Source: Bacteroidetes Order II. bacterium
Lineage (GTDB): Bacteria; Bacteroidota; Rhodothermia; Rhodothermales; UBA2364
DNA length: 64,000 nt
Assembly (NCBI GenBank): GCA_016788705.1
Contig: JAEUSQ010000015.1
Location: 115,133-179,132 of the forward strand
Reading direction: 5' to 3'
Shown here: positions 17,779-26,554 of the stretch, piece after piece
How the letters are laid out: every line of letters starts with the position of its first letter
Numbering within the stretch: the stretch's first letter is position 1
Made by a program: the position numbers and the translations under genes
The notes under the pieces: generated by a model
What the model was told of the DNA's origin: nothing
What the model saw: the letters and a program-made list of their open reading frames with translations, nothing else
Databases searched by the model: none

Positions 17779-19215
17779 ATGACAATTTTGGTTTGGTTTC
17801 GCCGAGATTTGCGGGTGACCGATAATACCGCTTTGAATCAGGCTATCCGAGACGGCCACTCCATCGTGCCTTTTTTTATTTTTAACGACGAAACGATCGT
17901 GACTGGTGGAATGGGTGCGCCCATCACCCACTTCTTCTTTGAATCGGTTCAGGCATTAGCGGGCAATTTGTCTTACTTAGGGGGTGGTTTGGTTCTTCGT
18001 CGGGGCGATTTTTTGACGGAAATTGAACGGCTGATACAGGAAACAGGGGCTCGCGCATTGTATTTCAACAAAGACTATGAACCAGATGCCCGTGCCAGAG
18101 ACGCCCGTATTACCGCTTTTTTGGAAACCAAGGGCATTGAAGTTCAAGGGTTCAAAGACCAAGTATTGTTCGAGGAAAACGAGATTCTTACCCAAGCCAG
18201 AAGCCCTTATACCGTTTTCACCCCCTATAGCCGCGCTTGGCTGGCCCGTTCTGCCGAAATCCCCTTGCCAACCTCATACCCCACATACTTCCGGTTACCG
18301 GACGGTTTCTCGGCATTGGAAAGTGTTTTCATTCCCACTACCGCCGAATTGAAATTATTCCATAACCGATATGAATTTTTGGTAGCGGCAGGCGAGCGCA
18401 GCGCACACGATGTCCTCCAACTATTCTTAAAAGAAGCCGCTGGTGCATACCGAGACCAACGTAACTTCCCTGCGATCAAAGGAACCTCCATGCTTTCTGC
18501 ATTCTTACGAGCCGGAAACATCTCTATACGCGAAGTTTATCACCAGGCCGTAAAAGCAAAAGCCCACCTGGCACCCGAACAGGCCAAACAAGTGGATGTT
18601 TTCATCAGCGAATTGATCTGGCGCGACTTTTATTTTCAGGTTTTATACCATTTTCCATTTGTCGTCAATCGAGATTTTAAAACCTCTTCCCGCGAAATTG
18701 CCTGGCGAAACGCTCCAGACGAATTGCTTGCCTGGAAAGAAGGCAGGACAGGCTATCCTATTGTTGATGCAGCCATGCGTCAATTGCTAAAACACGGCTG
18801 GATGCACAACCGCCTGCGTATGATTACGGCCATGTTTCTGACCAAACACCTTTTGATTCACTGGAAGGAAGGCGAACGGTTTTTTGCACATCACCTAATA
18901 GATTTTGACCTTGCAGCCAATAATGGGGGCTGGCAATGGAGCGCCTCTACTGGAACCGATGCCCAACCGTATTTCCGAATTTTTAACCCAGTCGAACAGT
19001 CGCGTCAGTTTGATCCAAAGGGCGATTTTATCCGGAAATTTGTCCCCGAATTGGCCAAGGTTCCCCTCCGATACCTCCATAAACCTTGGGAGATGCCTAC
19101 AGAAGTTCAAATCGCGTCAAATTGCTTGATCGGTAAAGATTATCCTACCCCAATTGTGGAACATCGTTATGCACGAGAACGGGCCTTGGCGGCCTTTGGT
19201 GCATCAGGCAAATGA
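17779..19215 (+). CDS. phr: Deoxyribodipyrimidine photolyase (class I CPD photolyase)
   Basis: Flavoprotein that reverses UV-induced cyclobutane pyrimidine dimers using light. The 478-residue protein starts LVWFRRDLRVTDN, the antenna-domain signature. The C-terminal FAD domain contains FISELIWRDFYFQVLYHFP, GYPIVDAAMRQL, GWMHNRLRMITAMFLTK and NNGGWQWSASTGTDAQPYFR, the Trp-rich electron-transfer region. I chose ATG 17779; a longer frame from 17725 adds 18 residues without match. It diverges from the glycosyltransferase gene. Confidence 0.95.
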   Translation: MTILVWFRRDLRVTDNTALNQAIRDGHSIVPFFIFNDETIVTGGMGAPITHFFFESVQALAGNLSYLGGGLVLRRGDFLTEIERLIQETGARALYFNKDYEPDARARDARITAFLETKGIEVQGFKDQVLFEENEILTQARSPYTVFTPYSRAWLARSAEIPLPTSYPTYFRLPDGFSALESVFIPTTAELKLFHNRYEFLVAAGERSAHDVLQLFLKEAAGAYRDQRNFPAIKGTSMLSAFLRAGNISIREVYHQAVKAKAHLAPEQAKQVDVFISELIWRDFYFQVLYHFPFVVNRDFKTSSREIAWRNAPDELLAWKEGRTGYPIVDAAMRQLLKHGWMHNRLRMITAMFLTKHLLIHWKEGERFFAHHLIDFDLAANNGGWQWSASTGTDAQPYFRIFNPVEQSRQFDPKGDFIRKFVPELAKVPLRYLHKPWEMPTEVQIASNCLIGKDYPTPIVEHRYARERALAAFGASGK

Positions 19216-19291
19216 ACAAAATTTGAACTTCCAATGAGATCAAACAGCAAGAGGCACATTTGCTGTATCATATTGCATTCCCTTTACCCTC

Positions 19292-20704
19292 ATGGAGCCG
19301 AATATTTTGCCTCGTCGTTTTCTCTCGTATCGCTCAGAAATACGGAACCATCTTAAATTGGCACTTCCAATGGCAGGGGCACAATTGGCCCAAGTTGCTT
19401 TAACTTTTATAGACAATGTGATGTGTGGCCGAATTGGGCCAGATGCCATTGCAGGGGTTGGATTGGGCGTGGCTGTGTACTCCACACTGTGGTGCTTCGG
19501 ACTTGGTCTTGCCTTAGCAGTCGGCCCGATGGTCTCGCAAGCGTATGGCGCAAATGACGAGCAGGCCATCGGTCGTGCCTTGCGCATGAGTGTATGGACG
19601 GTGTTCCTGTTTGGGCTACCCAGCATGGCGATTCTCTACCATATCGCCCCATTTCTACAACTGACGGGACAATCTCCCGTAGTGGTATCGTATGCCAATC
19701 AATACTTACAGGCCCTGATTTGGGGATTTATTCCCTCGCTCTGGTTGATTGCAGTGCGGGGATTGTTAGATAGTGTGAATCTGCCGCAAATTGGCCTCCT
19801 CGTCAATCTATCGGGCATCTTGGTCAATGTGTTTGCCAATTGGACCTTGATGTTTGGTGCAGATTGGGGCGTTGTGTCTCTGCCTGCATTGGGCGTGGCA
19901 GGCACCGGATATGCCACTACATTGGTTAATGTGTGGATGTTGACGGCGTTAATTCTCTATTTACGCCTAAACCCCCGCTTCAAAAAGTTACACCTTTTCC
20001 AAAAGCTCCTGCATCCGGATGTACCTTACCTAAAAGAGGTCCTTCGTATTGGCACGCCCATTGGGCTGGCTTTTTTGGTAGAAGTAGGTCTTTTTGCCAT
20101 GACGGCCATATTAATGGGAACCATTTCCAAAACCGCCTTGGCTGCCCATCAGATTGCGTTAAATGTGGCATCTGTTACCTTTATGTTTGCAGTGGGTATT
20201 TCGATGGCCTCCACAACCCGTGTCGGACAAGCGATCGGGGAAGGAAATCCGGAGGCAGCACGACGTGCAGGCATTATCGGCATGGTGATGGGAGGCATTT
20301 CGATGATGAGTATGGGGATTTTTTTTCTGGCTATGCCTAAATGGATCATCCAGTTATACATTGATGTAAACGATCCTAAAAATGCCGAGGTGGTCCAACT
20401 TGCCATTATGCTCTTGGCATTGGCCGCTATTTTCCAACTTTTTGATGCCATTCAAGTAACCAGTGCTGGAGCCTTACGGGGCCTTAAAGATACCCGAACA
20501 CCCGCCATTATTGGTTTTTGGGCCTACTGGGGCATTGGTGTTACTTCGGGGGTCTTGCTGGCTTTCTACTTTGGATTTCAGGAGAAAGGGCTTTGGATAG
20601 GTCTTATCTTGGGTCTCGCCGCCGCATCGGTTTTGCTTTCCACTACCTTCCTTCGACGGTTCAGCAAGCCCAATGATTTGTTGACGTACCACACTTTAGA
20701 ATAA
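19292..20704 (+). CDS. MATE-family multidrug/cation efflux transporter
   Basis: A 470-residue inner-membrane antiporter with about twelve helices. LALPMAGAQLAQVALTFIDN and GPMVSQAYGANDEQAIGR are characteristic MATE blocks, repeated as pseudosymmetric PIGLAFLVEVGLFAMTAI and THRVGQAIGEGN-like TRVGQAIGEGNPEAARRAG in the second half. NorM-type exporters expel cationic drugs in exchange for Na+ or H+ (family knowledge). The AMP nucleosidase gene starts 16 bp after its stop, so the two may share a transcript without an obvious functional link. Confidence 0.9.
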   Translation: MEPNILPRRFLSYRSEIRNHLKLALPMAGAQLAQVALTFIDNVMCGRIGPDAIAGVGLGVAVYSTLWCFGLGLALAVGPMVSQAYGANDEQAIGRALRMSVWTVFLFGLPSMAILYHIAPFLQLTGQSPVVVSYANQYLQALIWGFIPSLWLIAVRGLLDSVNLPQIGLLVNLSGILVNVFANWTLMFGADWGVVSLPALGVAGTGYATTLVNVWMLTALILYLRLNPRFKKLHLFQKLLHPDVPYLKEVLRIGTPIGLAFLVEVGLFAMTAILMGTISKTALAAHQIALNVASVTFMFAVGISMASTTRVGQAIGEGNPEAARRAGIIGMVMGGISMMSMGIFFLAMPKWIIQLYIDVNDPKNAEVVQLAIMLLALAAIFQLFDAIQVTSAGALRGLKDTRTPAIIGFWAYWGIGVTSGVLLAFYFGFQEKGLWIGLILGLAAASVLLSTTFLRRFSKPNDLLTYHTLE

Positions 20705-20720
20705 ATCCTAATCAACCTTT

Positions 20721-21584
20721 ATGGCCAAGACCAACAAGAATCTATTCGAAGAATCCTTCATGGATGATCGGTTTTCTGCATTCAAAGACGATCCCGATTT
20801 TATCGAAGAGAAAAACCGAAAACGCGCCATTGTAGAAAACTGGCTTCCGCGTTATACGGGAATGCCTTTAGAGGCATTTGGAGACCATATCCTCCTTACA
20901 AACTTTGGTAACTACGTGCGCATGTTTGCAGCATGGCACGATGTTCCCATTTACGGGGAAGACCGTCCGATGATGGCCGCTACCCACGACCGCATTACCA
21001 TCATCAATTTTGGGATGGGCAGTCCCAATGCTGCCACCATGATGGACCTCCTGGAGGCCATACATCCCAAAGCCGTGTTATTCCTCGGCAAATGCGGGGG
21101 CTTACAACCCAAAAAAACCAAAGTTGGCGACCTCATCTTGCCCATCGCAGCCATTCGTGGCGAGGGCACCAGCAACGACTACCTCCCTGCCGAGGTACCT
21201 GCTCTACCCGCATTTGCCCTCCAAAAAGCCGTTTCTACAACCATTCGAGAACATGAACTGGACTATTGGACCGGAACCGTCTATACCACAAACCGCCGTG
21301 TTTGGGAACACAAAGAAGATTTTAAAAGCTACCTGCGCTCCTTGCGCGTGATGGCCATAGACATGGAAACAGCCACGATCTTTGTAGCTGGTTTTAAGAA
21401 TCAAATGCCGACGGGTGCATTGCTTCTGGTGTCGGACGTACCAATGGTTCCCGAAGGCATTAAAACCGAAGAAAGCGATAAATTAGTGACCCGTCACTTT
21501 GTAGATGAACACGTAAGAATTGGGATTGACTCTTTGAAGCAATTAATCAACCATGCCCAAACCGTGCGCCACCTTAAATTTTAG
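20721..21584 (+). CDS. amn: AMP nucleosidase (short Bacteroidota form)
   Basis: Splits AMP into adenine and ribose 5-phosphate. The 287-residue protein is the short form, lacking the N-terminal regulatory domain of the roughly 480-residue E. coli enzyme. Landmarks of the PNP/UDP phosphorylase fold: ITIINFGMGSPNAATMMDLL, AVLFLGKCGGLQPKKTKVGD, AIRGEGTSNDYLP and VMAIDMETATIFVAGF with the catalytic-site Glu, then LLVSDVPMVPEG. A five-base gap to the OsmC gene suggests one operon. Confidence 0.92.
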   Translation: MAKTNKNLFEESFMDDRFSAFKDDPDFIEEKNRKRAIVENWLPRYTGMPLEAFGDHILLTNFGNYVRMFAAWHDVPIYGEDRPMMAATHDRITIINFGMGSPNAATMMDLLEAIHPKAVLFLGKCGGLQPKKTKVGDLILPIAAIRGEGTSNDYLPAEVPALPAFALQKAVSTTIREHELDYWTGTVYTTNRRVWEHKEDFKSYLRSLRVMAIDMETATIFVAGFKNQMPTGALLLVSDVPMVPEGIKTEESDKLVTRHFVDEHVRIGIDSLKQLINHAQTVRHLKF

Positions 21585-21588
21585 ATAG

Positions 21589-22011
21589 ATGCACCCCTAT
21601 ATCCTTAAAGAAGATGTAAGCATTCTTCAAGGCGAACATCCTTACCGAACCGAAATTGCTGCTGGCCCTTTTCGCTTGGCTGCGGACGAACCGCTCAAAT
21701 TAGGCGGACAAAACACCGCACCGAACCCCTATGAACTTTTGTTGGCTGCCTTGGGGAGTTGCATCTCAATTACACTGCGCATGTATGCCGAACGAAAAGG
21801 CTGGGAGATCAATGGTAGCACCCTAAGCCTGAACTTCAGACAGGAAAAAACTGAAAATGGCCTCATTACCTATATCGTGAGGCGGTTCTCGTTTAATCCT
21901 GCCTTAGAGGAAGAACAGCAAAATCGCCTAATGCAAATCGCCAGCGCGTGCCCCGTTTCCAAAATCTTACTCAATACTGTTATGATGGAAAATGAACGAT
22001 CCGGCTTTTAG
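21589..22011 (+). CDS. OsmC/Ohr-family peroxidase-like protein
   Basis: A 140-residue small thiol-peroxidase-family protein. The two redox cysteines sit in LLAALGSCISITLRMYAERK (the motif that opens the long helix) and IASACPVSKIL near the C-terminus, as in OsmC and Ohr enzymes that reduce organic hydroperoxides. NPYELLLAALGSC is the usual YhfA/OsmC variant. It directly follows amn and is the last gene of the MATE-amn-osmC run. Confidence 0.88.
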   Translation: MHPYILKEDVSILQGEHPYRTEIAAGPFRLAADEPLKLGGQNTAPNPYELLLAALGSCISITLRMYAERKGWEINGSTLSLNFRQEKTENGLITYIVRRFSFNPALEEEQQNRLMQIASACPVSKILLNTVMMENERSGF

Positions 22012-22324
22012 GAAGGATTTGTTTGTAAAAACGGTATCGCATAAAGAGAAAATCATGCCCTTAACCATATGGCATAACTGCATTTATTATTTTTTTGCTT
22101 ATTGCTGGAACTGAGAACAAAATACCTTAATTTTGATCCAGCCTGTATTTTTAACATATTGTCTTTCTAATACTTAAAGCCATATTAAGAATACGCATTT
22201 TTTATCTATGCGGGCACTCATTACTTGTAAATACCTACTACGGAAAACTTTGGCGCCCAAAAAATGCTTTTTAGAAAGCGGAATTTGTGAGGGGTAGCCA
22301 AGGTTCAAACCAAATCCATTCATC
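22012..22324. other. Intergenic region with possible promoter
   Basis: About 310 AT-rich bases between two plus-strand genes. TAATTTTG near 22129 matches the Bacteroidota -7 consensus TAnnTTTG, with a TTG some 23 bases upstream. That would leave an untranslated leader of about 190 bases before the next gene. I see no RNA gene or strong hairpin. Confidence 0.35.
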
Positions 22325-22747
22325 ATGAACCCCGAAAATCCAATGGCAGCCAAAGGAACAAAAGAAAATCCGTGGAAGCTTAAAACGCCTCCTCTCACAT
22401 CCGACTACGAGATGTACAGAGCACTAAAAGATGGTAAAGAAGTCATTATGTGTGTTGTTGGTAAAACAACGTTGATGTACGATGCCACCTGCCTCCATGA
22501 CCTCCACGAGATGTTGAAAACACACGGAGACTGGATGGAACTGGGCAGTGCAGACGAACAAAAACCCGCCAAGGAGGGTTCGGTGGAGGCCTGGGGGCGC
22601 TCGGAGCACAACCCCAATGGCGGCTGGTATGGGTTAAAAAAAGGACTTCGCGGGAGATTTGGTATGTATATCCCACCGCTTATGGAGCACTTGGGCTTGG
22701 CCGAAGTTACACACTATGCAAAGGGAAATAAAATGCGGGCTATTTGA
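22325..22747 (+). CDS. Conserved hypothetical soluble protein
   Basis: A 140-residue protein without signal peptide or membrane helix. It looks like a compact conserved family: KGTKENPWKLKTPPLTSDYE at the start, VGKTTLMYDA, LKTHGDWMELGSADEQKPA, then GGWYGLKKGLRGRFGMYIPP near the end. I recognise the pattern as a widespread protein of unknown function but cannot name an activity. It converges on the kinase gene; the stops are 26 bp apart. Confidence 0.75.
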   Translation: MNPENPMAAKGTKENPWKLKTPPLTSDYEMYRALKDGKEVIMCVVGKTTLMYDATCLHDLHEMLKTHGDWMELGSADEQKPAKEGSVEAWGRSEHNPNGGWYGLKKGLRGRFGMYIPPLMEHLGLAEVTHYAKGNKMRAI

Positions 22748-22773
22748 TACCCGATTATAGCTGTCCCCCCTTA

Positions 22774-24153
22774 CTATTCTTCGGCGCGCAGGGCTTTGAG
22801 TGCCAAAGCGCATTTTACGACGCCAGCACCTGCCGCCAAACGAATGTCCCGGATACCCATAGTAGTATCTGGTGCGTTGCCACACTCGCCATTGTACCGC
22901 AATACCCCCCGATAGCAGACCGATTCTGCATCTCCTTCCCGAGCAGCCGCCTCAAAAAAGCTACATGCACGAACGGTGTTCCGTGGAATACCCGATTTGC
23001 CATTATAATACAAGGTACCTAGGCCTCGCATCGAAACCACATCTCCACGTTTTGCGGCCTCCTGAAACCACTTTTCTGCTTGTGTCGGCTTGTTTAATAC
23101 TTCGGCATACAAGATTCCTAAACTGCGCATGGCTTCCCGATTGCCCAAACGTGCGGCTTTTTCCCATGTCTTGGCCGCTTCTTGTGCTTTTCCGGCACTA
23201 AATTGCGCTTGCCCTTCTCGTAACCATGCTTGTGCCCCTTGCTGGCCGCCCATTTCCGACCAAAACCACCACCCCAAAATGCCCGCAACGGTCAGCACCA
23301 CAACAGCCAACCACGGCCTGAACTTGGCAGTAGGCACAGACAAGTCTTCTAAGGCCTGCTCAACCGCCAGCGCTGTTTCAAACCGCTTGGCAGGATCCTT
23401 TTCCAAACAACGCTGAATCAATATAGAGACCGACTCTGGAATATCTTTTCGCCAGAGACGAATATCGGGGGCCGGATAGGACAAAACAGCTCTCTGCAAT
23501 GCCTCGAAAGAATCACCCTCGAAAGGTGGCCTTCCAGCCAACATCCAAAAAAGGAGTGCCCCCAAACTGTACACATCACTTGCCTGACTAGGCTCCTCAC
23601 CGGAAAACTGCTCCGGGCTGGCATATTCGGGCGTACCTTCAAATACCCGACTGGTTTGCCGCTCTGTAGTCCGGATTGCTATCCCAAAATCTGTCAGAAC
23701 CAATTGATTATCGGGTGTACGAATCAGGTTATCGGGTTTTAGGTCACGGTGTAATATCCCTTTTTCGTGCAACGCCGCCAATGCATTCGCCACTTGTTTT
23801 CCCCAAACAATGGCTTGTTGTAACGTAAAGGCACGAGGCCGAGAAGCGGCAAAACGGTGTAATGGCTCCCCTTGCACCAGCGCCATGGTCAAAAAAGGCT
23901 GGCCTCCCACATCGCCTGCATCAAAAACCGTTGCAATCTGCGGATGATGTACCTGCGCCATTAATCGGGATTCTTGTTCGAAACGCGCCAACAAGGCCGG
24001 GTCAGAAACCAGATCCGGAGACAATCGCTTTAGGGCGACACTCCGGTCCAATAGCGGATCATAGGCACGATACACCGTTCCCATCCCGCCCTGGCCAATG
24101 GGTTCTAAAAGCTGATATCGCCCAAAATTTTGTGCCAAGACTGTTTTTGCCAT
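22774..24153 (-). CDS. Membrane Ser/Thr protein kinase with Sel1-like repeats
   Basis: A 459-residue Hanks-type kinase. The N-terminal lobe has the glycine loop IGQGGMGTVY and Lys42 in VALKRL. The catalytic loop HRDLKPDNL (about 135-143), DFG in LTDFGIAI and the activation segment PEYASPEQF are intact, so the kinase should be active. A transmembrane helix WLAVVVLTVAGILGWWFW lies near residues 281-298. After it come TPR/Sel1-like repeats (KWFQEAAKRGDVVSMRGLG, CSFFEAAAREGDAESVCYRG), which would face the periplasm. It is divergent, by about 107 bp, from an exported protein and a caspase-like protein, hinting at a shared signalling role. Confidence 0.9.
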   Translation of the reverse strand: MAKTVLAQNFGRYQLLEPIGQGGMGTVYRAYDPLLDRSVALKRLSPDLVSDPALLARFEQESRLMAQVHHPQIATVFDAGDVGGQPFLTMALVQGEPLHRFAASRPRAFTLQQAIVWGKQVANALAALHEKGILHRDLKPDNLIRTPDNQLVLTDFGIAIRTTERQTSRVFEGTPEYASPEQFSGEEPSQASDVYSLGALLFWMLAGRPPFEGDSFEALQRAVLSYPAPDIRLWRKDIPESVSILIQRCLEKDPAKRFETALAVEQALEDLSVPTAKFRPWLAVVVLTVAGILGWWFWSEMGGQQGAQAWLREGQAQFSAGKAQEAAKTWEKAARLGNREAMRSLGILYAEVLNKPTQAEKWFQEAAKRGDVVSMRGLGTLYYNGKSGIPRNTVRACSFFEAAAREGDAESVCYRGVLRYNGECGNAPDTTMGIRDIRLAAGAGVVKCALALKALRAEE

Positions 24154-24260
24154 TTATATCCTGTTCTTCCGAATTTGGGGAATATCCTCAAAATACGTAT
24201 TTTAAACCGATTAAGCAGAAACAGTTCTTTTGAACCTCTTTTTTTCCGGTTGATTTCAGG

Positions 24261-24719
24261 ATGCGTTTGTTTTGGTTGCTGATGATTTGGTTTGCAGGCA
24301 CGTTTTTCACCGTCGCTCAACCACGTAAAGTGGCGAATGTTGCATTTCAGCGAAATGGAGATCAAATCTTGCTCTCCTACGACCTCATCGGGAAACCGAA
24401 AGGACGCTATTCCGTTCAACCCTATATTTCTTTGGATGGGGGCCAGTCTCGGTTACGTCTGTCAACAATCCATGGAGATGTAGGGCCAAAAATACCCAGC
24501 GGACTACAAAAAAGGATCGTGTGGGAGGTATTCAAAGATTTTCCGGAAGGCATTCAGAGCGACCAAGTGGTTTTTTTTATTGAAGCCACCGAACCAAGGT
24601 CGAAGTGGATGTATGGCGCTGGAATAACAGTAATTACATTCGGCATTTCTTGGTTTATTTGGCGGCAAATAACCGCGTTGCCCAATCCACCTCCCAAGCC
24701 GTCATCCGCTTCCCATTGA
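24261..24719 (+). CDS. Exported membrane-anchored protein of unknown function
   Basis: A 152-residue protein with a signal peptide ending near VAQP, a beta-rich core and a C-terminal helix (MYGAGITVITFGISWFIW), then a proline-rich tail PNPPPKPSS. The core, ILLSYDLIGKPKGRYSVQPY then ISLDGGQSRL and IHGDVGPKIPSG, looks like the small Ig-like domain found near formylglycine-type and caspase-type secreted proteins in Bacteroidota. It lies 13 bp before the caspase gene, so the two are surely one operon. Function not known. Confidence 0.65.
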   Translation: MRLFWLLMIWFAGTFFTVAQPRKVANVAFQRNGDQILLSYDLIGKPKGRYSVQPYISLDGGQSRLRLSTIHGDVGPKIPSGLQKRIVWEVFKDFPEGIQSDQVVFFIEATEPRSKWMYGAGITVITFGISWFIWRQITALPNPPPKPSSASH

Positions 24720-24732
24720 AAACAAGGCACAT

Positions 24733-26451
24733 ATGAATTATCTAAAAATGTTCGTGATTGGATTAGGGCTTTTGTGCATGGCTGGCCAATCGACGTATTC
24801 ACAAAAGCGATTTAGTGGTCAGTCCATTCTTTCGACCATTCGTATGGCGCCCGATAAAACGCCGCCCGTGGTCTATTTCGTTAGCCCCAAGCTCAATCTC
24901 CGAGAGGCCGTTCAGGTGTTCCGTCCGGTGATGCGTATCCAAGGTTATATACAAGACGAAAATCCTGTTACATCGCTCAAAATTAATGGAGAAACCCTTG
25001 CACTGAACAATGATGGTACTTTCTCGGTCCAGATCCGACTAAGCACTGGTGAAAATCTTCTTTCAATAGAAGCCGCCGATGCAAAAGGGAACACGTTACG
25101 CGAGGCGTACCCCTTGGTTCTACTCACCGACACACAGGCCCCATTAGTAGAATTGGCCCCAAGGCTCCACCCCGATAAACCCTTTCGTACACACGCGACT
25201 CAGTTTACCCTAACAGGAACCATTCGCGACGAGAACGAACTCCAACACCTAAAGGTGAATGGACGGTCTGTTGTACTACAACAAGATGGATTTCAAACCA
25301 CATTTCCCCTTCAAAAAGGGAAAAATATTGTACAAGTGGAGGCCGAAGATGTATTCGGAAACCGCCACGAAGCCCATTACGAAGTTTTTGCGGAAGAAGC
25401 TGGTACCGATATTTCGGCACCACAAATCACGCTAATTGAACCTGAACTAGAAATGATTCGCGGCATGAGCGGCAGGGTTATCGTCCGAAAAGACTCTTTG
25501 ACTATTAAAGGAATTGCAACCGACGACCAACAAGTGACGACGGTTTTAATTAATGGAAAACCTATCGCGTTGCAAACCAATGGCTATTTTAAAACCCAAA
25601 TTGCTTTGCAAGAAGGCGAAAACAGTGTCGTAATTTATGCACAAGACCGCGACGGAAACTTAGCCCATCAATCCTTTTTAGCCAATCGTTCTCCCAAGGT
25701 ACTTGGGCGCACCGGACGTGACTACGCGCTTTTAATTGCCACCGATCGCTACGATGAATGGAAGCCGTTGAACAATCCGGGAAAAGATGCCACCGTACTG
25801 GAACACCTTCTCCGTGAAAGATATGGATTTGAAACGGAAGTCTTAAAAAATCCAACAAAGGAGGCCTTTTTACTCAAGGTACGAGAATACATACAACGCC
25901 CTTTTGCCGAGGATGACCAACTTTTTCTTTTTGTTGCCGGTCATGGCAGTTTCGACGAGGTGGAACAAAGTGGTTATATCGTCACCAAAGACTCGCGGCT
26001 AACAGACGTGGTTCGTAATAGCTATATCCCCCAAAGCTATCTGCGCGAAGTCGTAGAAAAAATTCCGGTCAACCACGTTTTTTTGGTGATGGACGTCTGC
26101 TTTGGCGGCACATTTGACCCTAATGTTGCACTATCAACCGACCGTGGGGATGCGCCTTCTGCCCACGCAGAACGGGCTGCCTTTATACAACGCGAACTGC
26201 AATTCAAAACCCGGCAATTCCTCACCGCTGGAGGAAAAGAATATGTTTCGGATGGCGCGCCAAACGGACATTCGCCGTTTACCGGAAAATTAATCGAAAC
26301 CCTACAAAATCACAGCCAAACGGGTGACATTGTAACCATTCCCAAACTCTATGGCTACCTAGAGACCCTCCAACCCAAACCCATACTCGGAACCTTTGGC
26401 AGCAACCAAATTCGGAGTAATTTCCTCTTTATTCCGAAATCAGGCCAATAA
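24733..26451 (+). CDS. Secreted caspase-fold (C14-like) protein with Ig-like repeats
   Basis: A 572-residue exported protein. The signal peptide (to about residue 23) is followed by three repeated Ig-like domains (about 35-130, 135-225 and 230-320), each with a DEN/DD-xxxxLxVNG-type strand and an LxxGENxxxIEAxDxxGN strand. Residues about 330-560 form a caspase-like domain: DYALLIATDRYDEWKPLNNP, then the catalytic His in LFLFVAGHGSFDE and the catalytic Cys in FLVMDVCFGGTFD. Both dyad residues are present, so proteolysis (or a metacaspase-like activity) is plausible. It acts outside the cytoplasm, next to a membrane kinase whose repeats also face outwards. The target is unknown. Confidence 0.85.
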   Translation: MNYLKMFVIGLGLLCMAGQSTYSQKRFSGQSILSTIRMAPDKTPPVVYFVSPKLNLREAVQVFRPVMRIQGYIQDENPVTSLKINGETLALNNDGTFSVQIRLSTGENLLSIEAADAKGNTLREAYPLVLLTDTQAPLVELAPRLHPDKPFRTHATQFTLTGTIRDENELQHLKVNGRSVVLQQDGFQTTFPLQKGKNIVQVEAEDVFGNRHEAHYEVFAEEAGTDISAPQITLIEPELEMIRGMSGRVIVRKDSLTIKGIATDDQQVTTVLINGKPIALQTNGYFKTQIALQEGENSVVIYAQDRDGNLAHQSFLANRSPKVLGRTGRDYALLIATDRYDEWKPLNNPGKDATVLEHLLRERYGFETEVLKNPTKEAFLLKVREYIQRPFAEDDQLFLFVAGHGSFDEVEQSGYIVTKDSRLTDVVRNSYIPQSYLREVVEKIPVNHVFLVMDVCFGGTFDPNVALSTDRGDAPSAHAERAAFIQRELQFKTRQFLTAGGKEYVSDGAPNGHSPFTGKLIETLQNHSQTGDIVTIPKLYGYLETLQPKPILGTFGSNQIRSNFLFIPKSGQ

Positions 26452-26554
26452 ACGTTAACAGATGACCGTGCAATGAGCCTATATCGGCGCGTGCTGTACC
26501 CTTTTGGGACACAGCGCATTCAATGCACCCATTTCCTCCATTGTTTTCTATTTT

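Noticed and set aside
26488..26516. Terminator between the caspase and amidase genes
   Set aside because: The GCGC...GCGC arms pair poorly and there is no T run, so I did not list it.
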